Positions 1 through 12,750 of a DNA stretch of 64,000 nucleotides are shown in pieces (the stretch's first letter is position 1; every line of letters starts with the position of its first letter). The translations under genes and the position numbers were made by a program. Source of the stretch: Blasia pusilla (lineage: Eukaryota > Marchantiophyta > Marchantiopsida > Blasiales); NCBI GenBank assembly GCA_050084515.1, contig CM114274.1, positions 29,512,001-29,576,000 of the forward strand. Reading direction: 5' to 3'. The notes under the pieces are model-generated. The model searched no databases, was not told where the DNA came from, and saw only the letters and a list, made by a program, of their open reading frames with translations.

Positions 1-952
1 CTACAAAGGAGTTTTAGTTAGGTCGCATTCTATTGATCAAACAAAAGTATGGAAGTCAATGGGGAAGATGTAGATCTCCAATTGATCTTTTGGACCGGCA
101 TGTCCCAAAAGATGGGCAGACAGGCAATGTCTGTCAAATATTATGCAATTGATATCGGCGCTCAAGTAAGAGCAACACTTTTTTTACATATGATGCATGT
201 GATGGCCAATACATTAACATTGAAATGGTGATTTCAAATGTGAGCTTGTCCATGAAGCCAAGTCTTACATCCAGGATATATGAATTGAATAACGGTGATT
301 TACAAGTAATCAATGATTACATTTGCAGTGTCTCATCTTTTGCCAAGTGATGTGCATTATAGTATGAAGTTATAGTATTAAGTCCTTTTCTGGGATTATG
401 ATAGGCTACTTCTGGGATGGGATAGGTTAGGGGGATGACTGGATGGCCATATGAGCATCCTGCCCATATAGAGGTTCAATTCCTCTCCGTCATAGGTGGC
501 AAAGTAATGGGTAAAGTAGAAGTTGCACTAAACATTGAGTCAGTGGAAACATGCAGATACTTCCACCTTACATATCATTATTATGTTTGGCAATGGCTTG
601 AATATCGGTGAAGGCTGTTAATAGGCTATTATCAAGTGCAACAACACAAGATCGCGACGAAAACGGGTACTTATCTTTACTTTCAAGCCCCTAAGCAAAT
701 CAAGGATAAAAATTTACTTAACGAAATATAGGGGTCATAATTTCTAAAAACTTGCGGTTTTAAAGTAAGTTAGGGGAGGAAAAAAATCACTTATAAGTTA
801 GGGGTTTTCGACCCTAAAACGTTGTAGGTGATATAGGAGGCATACATAGACTGTCCCCCCGCCCCCCTCCCGAAGTCTTACTTTGTATCTTTCATGTACA
901 ATTATTGGAGATCTAGGAACATGTCATCCTTTGCTGATCGCCAGTACATATA
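1..952. other. Intergenic, no gene recognised
   Basis: AT-rich sequence with only short open frames. A GC homopolymer-like stretch (runs of C) lies near 850-880. A sequence like a tRNA T-arm at 470-486 has no matching anticodon or acceptor arms, so no tRNA is called. Confidence 0.5.
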
Positions 953-1620
953 TTGCTGCTTTGCGTCTTCACCAAGAGGCAAGTATTGTCCATTCCGCTT
1001 TTAGTATACCTCATTTGTGGTGATTTGCCGTCCATGCATGCTCCCTTTGATACCCACACTAAGCTAAGGTCTACTAAGGTGGTTGTGATTGATATGCTCC
1101 ATGCTAACTACCAAAATTCTACAAATTGTGCTTACGCGTATAAACAAGGTTGCAAAATGTAGTACTCAAAACCTATTTGGTGGTAAAAATGTTATTCTAG
1201 TTGGGGACCTTTGCCAACTTCCACATGTCCGCAACCATAAAGTTCCAGATTTCTGCCTTAGTTGTCACATTAGATCATCCCCATTTCTAGATAAAGCCTT
1301 AACTTGTGAGTTAACAACACCAGTTAGGCATTCTAATGATCCCTCCTATCATTAGCTCCTAAGTTCTATCAAGTCTTCTATTCCTAGTTAGTGCAAGATC
1401 GATGAATGTCTAGGTTCTTGCTTCATATTAGAGAATGAAGCTACATACTTCATTAACTCCGACACCACAATAATTTGTACCCATTGTGATGATGTTGCAT
1501 TATTCGATCTCCTCTCGCTTAGAAGGCTCTTTGGGGATGCTTCTATTGTCCAAGTGCATGTAGTTTCTCATGCACTTAACCAACAACAATTCAATGCATG
1601 GATATGATGATTCCTTTCAT
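953..1620 (+). pseudogene. PIF1/Helitron-type helicase fragment, central motifs
   Basis: Decayed coding sequence of a superfamily 1B (PIF1-like) DNA helicase, the type carried by Helitrons and also found as free-standing plant genes. Reading across a frameshift near 1090-1100 gives a Walker B-like stretch (KVVVID), then FGGKNVILVGDLCQLP, which matches the motif III region of the family (FGG-VIL-GD-QLPPV). Further on, after a stop near 1354, comes TIICTHCDDV, which resembles the conserved segment before the late motifs. The frame changes between these pieces and stops interrupt it. The Walker A region was not found. The fragment ends just before a perfect hairpin at 1596-1631. Helitron origin is an inference, because no Rep domain was seen. 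Confidence 0.65.
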
Positions 1621-1631
1621 CATATCCATGC
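1596..1631. repeat. Perfect 15-bp inverted repeat (hairpin), 6-nt loop
   Basis: Arms 1596-1610 and 1617-1631 are exact reverse complements (GCATGGATATGATGA and its complement) around the loop TTCCTT. A CTAG followed by T occurs 15 nt further on (1647-1650). A hairpin shortly before CTRR-T is how Helitrons end, although the spacing is usually nearer 10-12 nt. It may be the 3' terminus of the helicase-bearing element just upstream. Confidence 0.6.
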
Positions 1632-1650
1632 GTAGAATTAAAGTCACTAG

Positions 1651-2666
1651 TCTATGACAACGGAATATTTCCACCAATCTCATTTGCATTTTGTTGAGCA
1701 AATGTTGTTGGATGAATGGTAGGATCAGAGAATAAAATGATGACATCATCAAAACCAGGCAAAATGAGGAAATGGATAGGATTATCTACATCAATAGGAA
1801 GTGGTTAAAACTTTGGTAGCTGCCCATTATCTTGGGTTATTTTCATGCGATCTATAGGATGAGTTGCCTTTGCAGACGTCAAGTCCAACAACATAGTGAG
1901 GGGCAAATGAATTTGGTAACTTAAGACACAGAGTTGATCAACTCTGATACCACTAGAACAATGTTGAACAATCATGCTGCATCTTTGAGAGTTAGGGAAA
2001 TCTCCTTGAAATCAAAATTCTTAAATTTTAGGACCTTCCTCTAAACGCTTGGTGAACATTTCAAGAAAATGTGAGTGAAAGGTGCAAACAAAATATGATG
2101 TAACACAAGTGTGCCGGTGCATCTTTGTTTAGCCTACAGAACTTAGCGTCCCAAAGTTGATCATGGCTAATGAGAGTCTAAATCACCCTGCTTGTGACAC
2201 CATACTCTCACAATGAAGAAACCATTCCTAAGTTGTCCATGTACTTCATCTGGTTATCTGTAGGAAATATTAAACAGGGTTTGAACTCCTTGGGCTGAGT
2301 CTGAATGTCTGATAAGATCATATTGGCGAAGTCCAATTAGCTTGACAGAACTTGCAAATGAGATGTTAGGTGATGGAGAGGGAGTAGAGTGAAAATAATG
2401 GTATGTAAAGGCACAAATTTTAACATGTAGGGTTGATTGATCTTCATGCTAGTTGCTACTTCCTGGTAGATTGAGTGCCGACAACATTGATGGGATTGAT
2501 ATCATGCTCATACAAAGGTGGTTTCTCATTTTGGGCGCAATTGCTAAGGCACTCCTCTTGCGTTGCGCCCCTTGCTAGAGCTACTTCGTGAAGACATATC
2601 TGAATAGGGACTCCTAGTAGCATGAAGGTAAATTGGAAATAAAAATCATGGTCTACTTTGACCAAA
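1651..2666. other. No intact gene; probable degenerate element DNA
   Basis: Sequence between two oppositely oriented helicase fragments. All six frames are broken by stops and no motif was recognised. It is probably decayed mobile-element DNA, judged only by its position. Confidence 0.35.
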
Positions 2667-2890
2667 TACCACAAAGTCATCCGGACTTAGGGTACCCAAT
2701 ATCCTAAGTTGATCACATCTCCTAACTCTAGATAACATGGCATAAGCTAGACCAATCACAAAGATGGATCTAACAACAAGGAGACAAGTACAATTAACAA
2801 TTTAGCCTTGATTCTTATGGGCAGTCATGGTGTAGCCTAAGACAAGTGGAAAGGTCTTCATCATATATTTCTGATTGCAGTCATACCTAA
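2667..2890 (-). pseudogene. PIF1/Helitron-type helicase fragment, C-terminal motifs V-VI
   Basis: On the minus strand one frame, broken by a single TAA, reads LGYTMTAHKNQG (about 2804-2842) and then GLAYAMLSRVRR (about 2721-2750), followed by an LRILGTLSPDDF-type tail. These match the end of PIF1-family helicases, where motif V (AMT-HKSQG-T) and motif VI (YV-LSRV) couple ATP hydrolysis to DNA binding. The stop sits just after the motif V Gly, where the family has Gln-Thr. The fragment is opposite in orientation to the central helicase motifs at 953-1620. The locus is therefore either rearranged by inversion or holds two separate copies. Confidence 0.65.
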
Positions 2891-4680
2891 GACTAGAAAA
2901 GTTTGTTCTACTTATTGTGACGGGCTTATCATTAGACTCGAGAATAACAACTATGTGGACTAGTTCATCATTCTCATAAACTAGATTAGATACACTAGCA
3001 ATAGATCGTTGTTCAATTATCTATTTTCTATGCAGATGTGACATGGCACCGAGAATGATGATTCACCCTATCAAGGATAGATCGAAGATGCTACCAATTG
3101 GGATAATCAAACTCATGGAGTTCTAGATCACATATGTAGGTCCCTTTGTTCAGCTTTGGATGAGGTTGAAGAACGTTCACTATGGCTATCAATTGAAGTG
3201 AACGTTCTCATTGCTGTACTTCATCTTGAGTAGGATGCAAATAGGGCATATCTAGCTGAATTGAAAGAAGTCAAAAAGTAGTCAAAAGATGCTTGATCTC
3301 AGTTTAAGGATTTCTTGGCCAACGTCGTGACCTACATTCAGGGTGATCCCAAGCTTGCTTTTCAGGCCTCTATCATCCAATCTCTCATGTATTGGTAGAC
3401 CTACTATGTAGTCCCCACCATATCTCCACTACTGATATAGACCCTGATTTTGATGCATTATTCTGCCAAAACCTCACAAGGAAACTTCATGTCTTTAGGT
3501 TTAGATACACGATGATTTGAAGCACTCACCTTATGTATTTTGCAATTTGCACACTTAATCTCCTACGATATTATATGCATGTTCAAATTTTAATTTATTA
3601 ATTTCTTCTGATTGAGCTTATAGGATTTAGATACAAATTTTCATTACTTCAACTATACCCAATGCATATACTTATCCTCATTTACACATGCCCGTGCATA
3701 TTGCAAATCAGAATGTACTCATTCCCCTAGTACATGTTTCATTTTTCCAAGATTGTTATCCAACAACATCACATATGGAATCGCGGTGCTTCACTTCCAC
3801 CCTCTCAACAAGACGTAATTTCAACTACCAAGCAGTTGCTGCACGACTATTCTCAGCATTTACTGTCCCCTAATTTTAATTGCAAACTAATGCTTGATGG
3901 TATATTGAGTCCCACCATGACTTCCATGTCTGAGAAGGTGATTCTCAGAAGAAGTAACTCCTTCCTTTCAGCTTTGCGCCTCTTCAATTTGCTGAGCCTT
4001 ACCATTAGTTCCATATCTACTTAGACCCATTCTCTCAAGAAATAAATGCCACGACATGAACTGCTACGCACCAGCTACAAATGAAAAGATATTCTCCACT
4101 TAGACCATCTCTCACCATTCCCCTTGGGCCGATCTTGCCCCTCTCACACCTCTCCTCAAAATTACCCAATTGCAACTAGTTAGTTCGGCCATTTCAAATC
4201 CACACTGTATTTTGTGGGACATGCTCCATTTTCCATGGCCTCATCCTCGCCTAATTTATTCTAGGCCACATACTAGTTTCAATTTTAACTCAGGAGTGGG
4301 ATTAGTTACAAGAGTGGAATTTTATTACTCTTCTAAGTTTTAAGGAAATTAAAACTATCTTTAAATTTTGAAATAAAAAATAAGATTATTTTTAAAAATA
4401 ATCACATAAATTCAAATTCGATATTTTGGGAAAGTAAAATACATTTGAATGGAAAATAAAATGATTTCATTTATTAAAATTAACTAATAATTTAGATAAT
4501 GGATTTTATTTTGGTGGGAAGAGTAGTTATTATTCAAACTTTTGTGGAAGAGTGAAATTGTTTAGGGAAGTTGAACTGTTAAAAAATGAAATATTTTTAT
4601 TTAAAAAAATTAAAAATATTTTACAAAGATTTTCATATTATAGAATACACGAAAATACTAACTAATTTTATGTTAAATTA
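2891..4680. other. Intergenic, degenerate, becoming AT-rich
   Basis: No intact gene. Between about 3150 and 3450 a plus-strand frame reads protein-like sequence interrupted by stops (DEVEERSLWL, then AYLAELKEV), not recognised. An 11-bp inverted repeat occupies 3171-3181 and 3197-3207. From 4300 to 4680 the sequence is strongly AT-rich and ends sharply at the GC-rich flank of the next gene. Confidence 0.4.
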
Positions 4681-4699
4681 CCGGCCATAGAATGGCCGG
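4681..4699. repeat. Small perfect inverted repeat at a composition boundary
   Basis: CCGGCCAT, loop AGA, ATGGCCGG. It lies exactly where AT-rich intergenic DNA gives way to the GC-rich upstream region of the gene at 5129. Confidence 0.6.
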
Positions 4700-5128
4700 A
4701 GGCGTCCATACAATGGGTCGCACGCATTTCAGGGACGGAGTCGGGAAAGTCGTGGGGCCAGGATCTTAGGCGGGTGACGGGGACAGTCAGTCGTACTATC
4801 TGGGACACCGGCTGGGAAGAGCTCGAAACCGGCGAAGCATCTGCTTGACTCATCCGGAGGCTGCCACGACAAAACACCGCCGATTCGACCACCGCCTATG
4901 AGCGGTGAGTCCCATAAAGGAGTTACATGCACGCACCGTTCGCCGTCGCTGCAGTCGACGATGCAGAAGCTCTACGAAACGAGGGGAGTTCGTCCGACGA
5001 GCGAAGAGACCAGACACGCGAACTACGATTTCAAGTCGGAGGCGGAGGAGCGATCGGAGTGGGCTCGCGCTTGAGAAGGCGATCATTCAGTGTACACGAA
5101 CTTTGTGGTTCTGGTCGAGGGCGCGATC
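4700..5128 (+). promoter_or_regulatory. Probable promoter and 5' UTR of the 85-aa gene
   Basis: GC- and CpG-rich sequence directly upstream of the start codon, in contrast with the AT-rich DNA to its left. Open frames on both strands here are explained by composition and no protein family was recognised. No TATA box or transcription start could be fixed. Confidence 0.35.
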
Positions 5129-6354
5129 ATGTCGGCCGGAGGAGGTCAAATGGTGTCGTTCGGGAAAGTTATTCTTCCTGCGCTGTTTGCGTCGTTCGTC
5201 CCCGCCTATATTTTCTGGGATCTGGCTCGGAACCGAAAGATTTTTGGTGGTAATTTTTTCGTGGGCATCCCTTGTTACTTTTCCATGGATTTCTCGGTTT
5301 CTCGATTCGCTGTGTGAGGAGTTATGTGTTTTGGCGTCTGATTCTCGTGTTCGTAAATAGGGGAAATTAGGGTTTTCCAAGTCAATGTCGTCGGGCATGG
5401 AGAATTGGGTCGCGTGACTACTCAGGGTGATATTCATTCGGATTCAGTTCTAGTAGGAGACGCACGCCCATGATCGGAACTAATTAAGCAGGTTTGCTGT
5501 TACTGGAGCCAAGTCGGTCTGACGTACAGATCTTGCGAGGAATTTAGTGTGATGTGATTCTCTTGTCCTGCATGTCGTTACCTATGAAGTGTATAAAACA
5601 TGCGGAGAGAATTTTGAGCAATCCTCTTATACAATTTGCGGTCACGAGTGGGATGAGCGGCCATCTCTTCCTCTGATTTTTAACTATGAATTGTACAAAT
5701 GCGGAGAGAAGTTTGAGCAATCCTTTGATACAATTTGCGGTCAAAAGTGGGATGAGCAACTATCTCTTCCCCCGATTTTGAGAAAATCCATCACCCTGGT
5801 TTCTCCATCTTAATGGTGCAGCAAGAGTGTTCGATTTAGCGCATGATACCTTGGAGAATCAGATCTGTTGGACGTTGGGGGCGACCTCCGTGGACGTGTA
5901 GAAGCGAATCTGCAGAGACTAATCTAGGGTTCACAAGAAGCATAGACTCATACTACAAGGACGCTGCAGAATCATTGGATTTCTATTCAGTTTCATTCTT
6001 GGGATCCACTTCAGATGAGGAGCCTGTGCTTTTAATGTCTAGATCACCAAGGAGAGGTAGACATGGAAATGTGTCTTCAACCTCCGGCAAGGAGCTGAAA
6101 GGATCACAGCCACTTGCCGAAATTTAGGAGCATGCTGTAGAGTTTACGTGTCTCTGTATAACGTGGGTTCTCATTATGTTTGTTTTTGTGTCACCGTTCA
6201 CTCGTGTTTGATAATAGGAACTTGCGCAGCTTCATATGCTGATAAGGAGTGGCAGAAGGAGACTCTTGCAAAGTTCGACTCTGGCTGGCCGAGGGAGGCT
6301 GGTTCACCAGTAGTGATGAACCCCATCGAGCGCCAGAACTTTTCCAGAACCTAA
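5129..6354 (+). CDS. Small mitochondrial-type membrane protein, 85 aa, two exons (5129-5249, 6218-6354)
   Basis: Exon 1 starts at the ATG at 5129 and runs to a GT donor at 5250 (G|GTAAT). Exon 2 begins after an AG at 6216-6217 and ends at TAA 6352-6354. Joining them keeps the frame through a split Gly codon and gives 85 residues. Residues 14-32 form one hydrophobic segment (VILPALFASFVPAYIFWDL), followed by the basic RNRKIFGG, a KEW-containing stretch and a conserved-looking tail, WPREAGSPVVMNPIERQNF. I recall this architecture from short plant mitochondrial inner-membrane proteins, possibly accessory subunits of respiratory complex I; that assignment is from memory and unchecked. The upstream Met at 5090 lies in the same frame, but the ATG at 5129 gives the family-like MSAGGG start. 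The 968-bp intron contains a tandem duplication. Gene reality is well supported by splice phase; function is tentative. Confidence 0.75.
5591..5779 (+). repeat. Two-unit tandem duplication inside the intron
   Basis: Units 5591-5680 and 5693-5779 are clearly related (shared GCGGAGAGAA, TTTGAGCAATCCT, ATACAATTTGCGGTC, GTGGGATGAGC). Both units are open in one frame (5589-5813), so a repeated peptide (CGE-FEQS-TICG--WDE) could be read. No splice evidence supports translation. Confidence 0.75.
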
Positions 6355-8200
6355 GGTTTACACAAAGAGTGTCCTTTTAGGTTGAATTGGAGTCGATCGC
6401 TACACAATACAGATTAAGCATAGCTTGCTGAGTGAGAGATCATAGCTGAAGGCATCCAGCATGGCCTTTTTTGTCGTTGGAAATTCTGGGAATCAGAACT
6501 CATTTGCTATCTGGTATTTCCTCTGCGAATGGTTTATTGAAGTTCTGGGACATCAGCTCGGAGGAATCGCTTCTGGTTGTATTTACAAGTAATTCAGTCA
6601 TTATTTCTTCAGCTCTTTTTACCTGTAAGGCTGGGATCCATTAATAAGAGGGAAAATTAACAGATTTTCTGAATACTAATCTCCAGTCTTTGTTCTTACT
6701 ATATAAAGCTCCACTTCTACTGCTTTCTTAAATCCTCTGAGTAAGCACTTGCCTTGTAATCTCAAATCTCCTAGAGGTTTTTAGCTACAAGGGTTATCAG
6801 GTTCAGGCTGGTTTGGTTGTGTTTACTTGTTAATTTTCAGAGAGTTGAAAGTGGAAAGTGTGCTTGAAATAACGACACTTAGGGTGTTCCGGTCATCGAG
6901 AGTTTTAGATCTTAGGTCGAAGGGGAGCCTGTACCTTCCTTTTAAAAACTAAGTGCTCCTGCAGTGAAGGTCAGGGAAATTAGATTTTTTTTTTGTATGG
7001 ACAGGTTCAATTCACAAACCTGGCACTTGGATCCAGGCCCAGAGAAGCTGTCCAAGGCATTGCTAGTGTAACATGCGCTTGACCCTCAGTAGGCAATCCT
7101 GTCATGGTTTCCTTTTAAATGCTGATCAGAGGTCTAAGAGATTAGAACTAACTATGGAGTATTTTGAGTTGAAGCTGTTTCATGGGTGGCTGTTCTTCAA
7201 TATGTGTCACATTACCTCATTGTTATAACACCCATTCTTGTATGTTACTGCTGTTTCTCCGCCTTCTTTAGTACTGCGTCACATCATGACAGAACTACTC
7301 ACCCATCCATTCAAACTCTGTGAACTAGATTAGCAGTGTCTCATTGGGGATGCCATCCATTTTGCACGCAACCTCCAAGGTTTATTCTCGCCACCTTGAA
7401 GCACTCCCGTTGCAATTCCGGATGTATGGTATTCTCAAGGTGGCTGATTTTGACTTCTTCAGTCACTTTTGGTAAATTATTTACTCTTTTGGTAATGACG
7501 GTTTGACAGACACCTGTGTGCTTAGGTTGCTAACCATTTGGCAACTTTCAATATAGTTATAGACTGAGGACGCTGGTTCTTAAGATTGGCTAGGTATTTC
7601 GAAATTGGATTTTCTCTAGTTGTGAAAGTGGGTTGGCTATTGTCTTGGTCGTTGATCTCCGCGTCTTGGAACTGGATGCGAGAAACCTCGTGAACCTGGT
7701 TCTGGTTGGCGTAGAAGTAGAGACCGCTGACGGTGGCTTGGTGCTCGGAGTTGCGATCCTCTCTCTTGGTCGCCCCGTTGGAGAACACGCCCCTCTGCCA
7801 GACTCTCTGTCCTTTCCGTTGTCCCTTCCATCGTTTGATCCTTGGTGACATTCTTTCAATCAAATTGGACATTGACGTCGGGCGAGCTTCTAGGGGAACT
7901 TTGCTCTTCAGCCGCAACTGCAAGATTCAAGAAGAGGGGATTTTGGTATCGACAGCCCAGCCACAACAATGGATTACAGATGATTGGCGCGCCACTTACG
8001 TGCTTCCTGCTGCTTTTGAGTATGACACCAACTTGATGGTAAAGCACGAAGACTTGTTGACACTCGGTTGTGTAACGTCGGACCGATTAGGCATAAATGG
8101 CTACAAGGCTACTTCATTGTCTCCCGTTTTTCGGACAGTCCTGCAAGCATTTGTTGACCTTATTCTTGTTGACCTCGTTCTTGTTACTTGACAAATAAGC
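6355..8200. other. 3' flank of the 85-aa gene; no further gene recognised
   Basis: The 3' UTR and downstream DNA. Open frames of 133 codons (minus, 7522-7923) and 152 codons (plus, 7733-8191) overlap each other. Neither carries a recognised motif, hydrophobic pattern or splice context, so neither is called. Confidence 0.4.
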
Positions 8201-11200
8201 TTGTTAAGATGCGAATTCGAACCACTAGTGGTCTATTGCACGGAGCCAATCGGTTCTGATTCAGTAGCTTATTAAGAAATTTTTCTTGTCCCTATTTAAG
8301 GAGTTTAAAAAAACAAGTGTTTTAAAATATTTCTCTCTACAAAGAATGGAGAAATAAAAAAGCGTCCTAAAATGTCAGAGATCAGGACTGTCCATCCGCG
8401 TGAAATAGACGTTAAATATAATGAATATATATTAAGACTGTCCATCCCGCAGAGTGTACGAGATAACACTGAGCCGGCTGAGGGAAAGGTGACTGTTTCA
8501 ATCCGGGGACTTCGCGATTTTCCTGGTCTCTCTGGGTGACCTGCATTATTGGGTGTAAGGACCACTTTGTTCCGTGTGCTCTCGGATACTTTTGCTACGA
8601 GTGGGCAGAATTAATCGCTTCCTCTAATACTCAACTCTTAGCAATCTGAGGACGCCAATTGTGGAAACTGCATGGGTTTTTCACGCATGCACAGCTGCTG
8701 ACCTCGTATGAGGGGCAGGACTGCTCGAGGATGATGGGTAGCTTTAATTCTCTCTTGAAGGTGCAACATCGTGGGAGTAGGTGCATTGTATGACCCTTTG
8801 GACCCATCAATGGTTGCATGCTGGACACTTGCATGATCGCCAATTGCTTTCTAGACGGGTTGCAATACGTTTCGTATTAGCAACCCATTTTGAAGTGACC
8901 GCAATCGCCGTCATTGTGGAGTGCATTCCAGTGGGTTGTGATGTGGGGCTCCAAATTCCAAGTATGGGTGTCAACTCTGGCTGGCTTACACTTGGTGTGG
9001 GGCCATTGCAATTTGAAGGAAGGCTGAAGCAAAGCGGTTGGATTCCAGGGTCCAAATGCTGTGAATTCCAAGTAACTAGCGATTGGCTCTGGCCCTTCGA
9101 AACTGGCTACTTCTCTTGTGACTTGGCAATTTACATCTCATCCTTTCCTCGGTCTACCTCTTCCAGTGTGCAATGATTGCACTCTAGGTCATCGATCCGT
9201 ATGTAGGATTTAAAAATGTGTCCCCAGACTACATACGTACTTTTCGCACTTTGGAGTGTGCGCTCCTCTCTGTCCCGGACGGATGGCAACCCCATTCAGA
9301 CTCCTCGCACTTTACGGTCGTCACACGATGGTATGTGTACTGCTATCTTTTAGCTTTCCTTGGTAGAAATCCTAACCAAGGATCTCTCACTTTGCGCTTT
9401 GGATGTCGCGTCCATGACTGTGTCCCCTGAGTTATTGCGCTCATTCTAGCTTCTGAACTCTCGGAACTTCGCAATCGCAGTGGGATACGCACTCCTACTC
9501 GTCGAGGAACTCGTAGAAAGCTGCAGCAGAGAATCTTTTTCGCTGCACTTTCAGGGCAGATATTGCTCTTCAGAAGAGAGAATGATTTCTCGAGTAAGGA
9601 GAATTCTGTCCCCTACGAAAGTTCCCATGAAGATTCAGGGACCACAAGGTAAGCCATGAGTCAGATTTGTTGAATGAAAGTGGAAGTGGCCATACCTTTC
9701 GAATGTTGACTCGGACGTCCCAATGTTAACTCATGGGCGGGCAGGGGACAATTTAAACTCCACTGCTCTTTGATCCCTCAGGACTTGCCACAGCCAGCCG
9801 TACTTCGCTCTACATTACCAAGCAGCAGATTGCAACAGGTCAGAGGATTCCTGACCTGAGTTCATTGATTCTGGAAGGTTGACGCCTTCGTGAGGTCAAA
9901 GTTGACTTGTTGGGCTGCGGAAGTGGTGAACTTTGGAGAAACTCTTCCGTCTGAACTGCGAGGCAGTGCAGAAGTGGGATGGTGTACATTCGAACATAGT
10001 TCGGATTTGTCACGCGAGAGGCTCCACTTAAATCGACTGTCTTAGGGGAGTACTGGAAAAGTTAGATCGTTTTAAAACGTTGAGAAATAAAGCCGCTTTC
10101 CAAAGTGCACATGTGTTTGAAAATGGACGCAAGTGATGAAGAATGATTCTCTCGTCATTTATGGCAGTGCGGAAAGATCAGAGAGTATGAAAAGTTCCCT
10201 CCCCCGTGCGAACCATTGTCACAATGAGAGTCACCGCGACATCCGTATGAAAGGTGCAGTGATAAAGTGGACACGCATTTGATGCCGCTGACGGCACCGC
10301 TCATCCAGTTGGAAAGCATCTTCTTCACCACCAATTGCGCGAACATGTGTATGACTTTTGCGGCCATCTCTGCTTCACTTCTACATTTCGCCCGTTCCGC
10401 CACTCGTGTTGTTGTATCGCATTCTTTTCACAGATTCCGGATATCGAATGGACTTACAAGCGCTCAGGGCCATTGGGATGCTCAACTTGGAAAAGCTGGG
10501 ACAAGGATAGAATGGGATAGCATGCGTAGATGTTCTCCCGAGATTCGTCTCCGGAGTCCCAAGTATCCAGTCCTGTTTTGTCGATCCTTGAACTTTAGTT
10601 ACGGTCTCTCAACCGAACCCCAACCACACAAAAGAATGGGGGATACATTTGTTTTCATTGACCTGGCTACGAACGATGGATTAGGCCAATACGCAACTCC
10701 GCGAACTATTCAATATTGTTTTTCTCGGTGTTCCGGAGATGATCTGCCCTAAAGCAAATCTGAAAAGCGATCGGCGACTCCCGTGAATTCGTGGTCAATT
10801 GGCCGAAGCCACTTATCTATGAGCGTAGAGGTGATTCTAGAAGCACAGACGGAATCCAGGATTTGAAAGCAGTGGACTAGAGTAGATTCAGAGGAGCCGT
10901 CGGATTTGTCCTAGATTTGTGCCTGAAATTCTTGTGTGCGCAGTGCATTTTGCGTCTTGTGAGGTCATGAGAAATGGCTCCTGAATGAGCACAACTTCTC
11001 GTGCCGAGAAAAGGTCGGACGATACTATTCTCTCCATATCGAACTCTGTTCTAAATCTCTTTGCTTGCAATATTTTCCCTGTTCGGATGTCATGTCATAC
11101 CTCTGAATGAACTCCCTCCTAGCTCTTGGCCTCGTACTCCGAATGAATACCACTTCTACAAACGTGCTGACGGCTCTACACTCTCCATTTCTCTGTCTTA

Positions 11201-12750
11201 CACTTTTTTACCCGTCGTCTTCTGTGTTTAGATTTCATCTCTGGCCTGAGGGCATCTCCTCGTAGCTCTAACCCTGCGGCTCGTCGTCTATTTTCACCGG
11301 AGTGGCAAAAGAAGTTCTTCTCTTGACGTCGCCAAAAAATGATTCCTGAATTAGTGCTCAGGGCCTTTCCTTCTTACTCTTCTAGCAAAATCACGGGATG
11401 AGGTTCTCACTTTCCGCACGATTTTCTTCCCTTTGTCTCGTTTGATGAAAAGCACACTTCTTGTCCTCCCGCACAACGTCCAGGCTACTGTAGACTGTGG
11501 ACCATAATCATGAAGCTTCCTTCTTGACCAGACAACTGCGCTCCCGACTGGACCATCGTCAGTTCTCCATCTTTAATAAATGGTCCTGAGCAGCAGCCAC
11601 CAGATATGAAGGAAATTTGTCCCGAGTCCAGGGGATGATATCTGGATGCGCGAAACAACACTGCTTGCGGAGCTGTTTTCAACTCGAATGGGACGCCGCT
11701 GGCCTCCAGTTCCACCACGGACGCTATCTGGATCAGGGGTGGGAACCAGGAATCGCTTATGCGGCGAAGAATGAAACGACTCCTCCGATTACATCACGCT
11801 CGGCATTCCTGCGCGTTACGAAGGCGCTGACGATCGTCTGTTTGCTCGCAGGGGCACGACTCATGACTCTTTGATTGAACTGCATCGCCTTCACGTTTCG
11901 CAGCGACTCCGTGAAGACTCTGCAGGTCAACGAGCTATGTGCGTAGCGCGTTGGCCAATTCGCCGCTTATCTGCACACGCAAAGCTGCAAAAGGCCAAGC
12001 CGACCTTCCTAAACGAGGCCGACGCCGAGGCCGAGTTCCTGTTGCGGGACCGAGCGGCGATTCGTCCACCGGGATGCCGTGTGCGGCATCCATCCATCGA
12101 ACTTTTGCTGCCATATCCGATTCTTTGACTCGCCCGCTCTCGCATCATACTGTGCGCTTTACGATCACCAATGTCAAGATCACCGCTCGAACGGCCCCGG
12201 CACCGCGACGCGAGACGAGATAGTCCGGCGGAGCGGGCAGCGTCAGTCGATCTTTCACGGCAGCCAGCCGGTGCAGATTCAGAGTCAACGGAGCACCATC
12301 AATGAGCGGAGCGATGTCGTCTCAACTCAACTCGTACGATTTTTGTACCGCCGCATCTCCCTAATCTGGACTCTTCCCCCGCAGGTCCGACTGGACGGGT
12401 ACTTTCCACCAGAACGGCTGAAAGCCTGAAACGCACTCTACAGTCTCTACGTATGTGCGTATACATACGCACTCCGTATTCATTCCTTCATTCACCCGCG
12501 AGCGCTCGATCGATCAATCAGTGAGTGAGTCGGCCAATCGAACCGAAGGCTGGAAACTCCGCGCGGCGAGCCGGTCAGCGAGCTTTGCGGTCGTAGGTCG
12601 GTAGGTCCGGCGGAGCGCACCCACCGACAGAAGAGGCGGAGCTTTAATCGCGGTCAAGGAGAAACGACGAGGGGAGCTTTGGGACTTGGAAGGAGGGTAG
12701 TTGCGTGCTTTATTTCGCCACTGATCAACTTCTGAGTGCTTCATTCATTC
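8201..12750. other. GC-balanced intergenic region, no recognised gene
   Basis: Higher GC than the repeat-rich centre of the window. The longest frames (8781-9176 plus, 131 codons; 10267-10752 plus, 161 codons; several near 11870-12430) have no recognisable domains and overlap other frames. This could be single-copy DNA, including exons too short to see or non-coding genes. Nothing specific can be supported. Confidence 0.4.

Noticed and set aside
470-486. tRNA T-arm-like hairpin
   Set aside because: No anticodon arm, D-arm or pairing acceptor stem could be placed around it.
5087-5437. 116-codon minus-strand frame over the first exon of the 85-aa gene
   Set aside because: Antisense shadow of a spliced, family-like plus-strand gene.
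7522-8191. Overlapping open frames of 133 (minus) and 152 (plus) codons
   Set aside because: They overlap on opposite strands, show no family motif, and the composition of the region favours chance open frames.
10267-10752. 161-codon open frame, plus strand
   Set aside because: No recognisable domain, no splice context and an overlapping alternative frame; not enough to call a gene.
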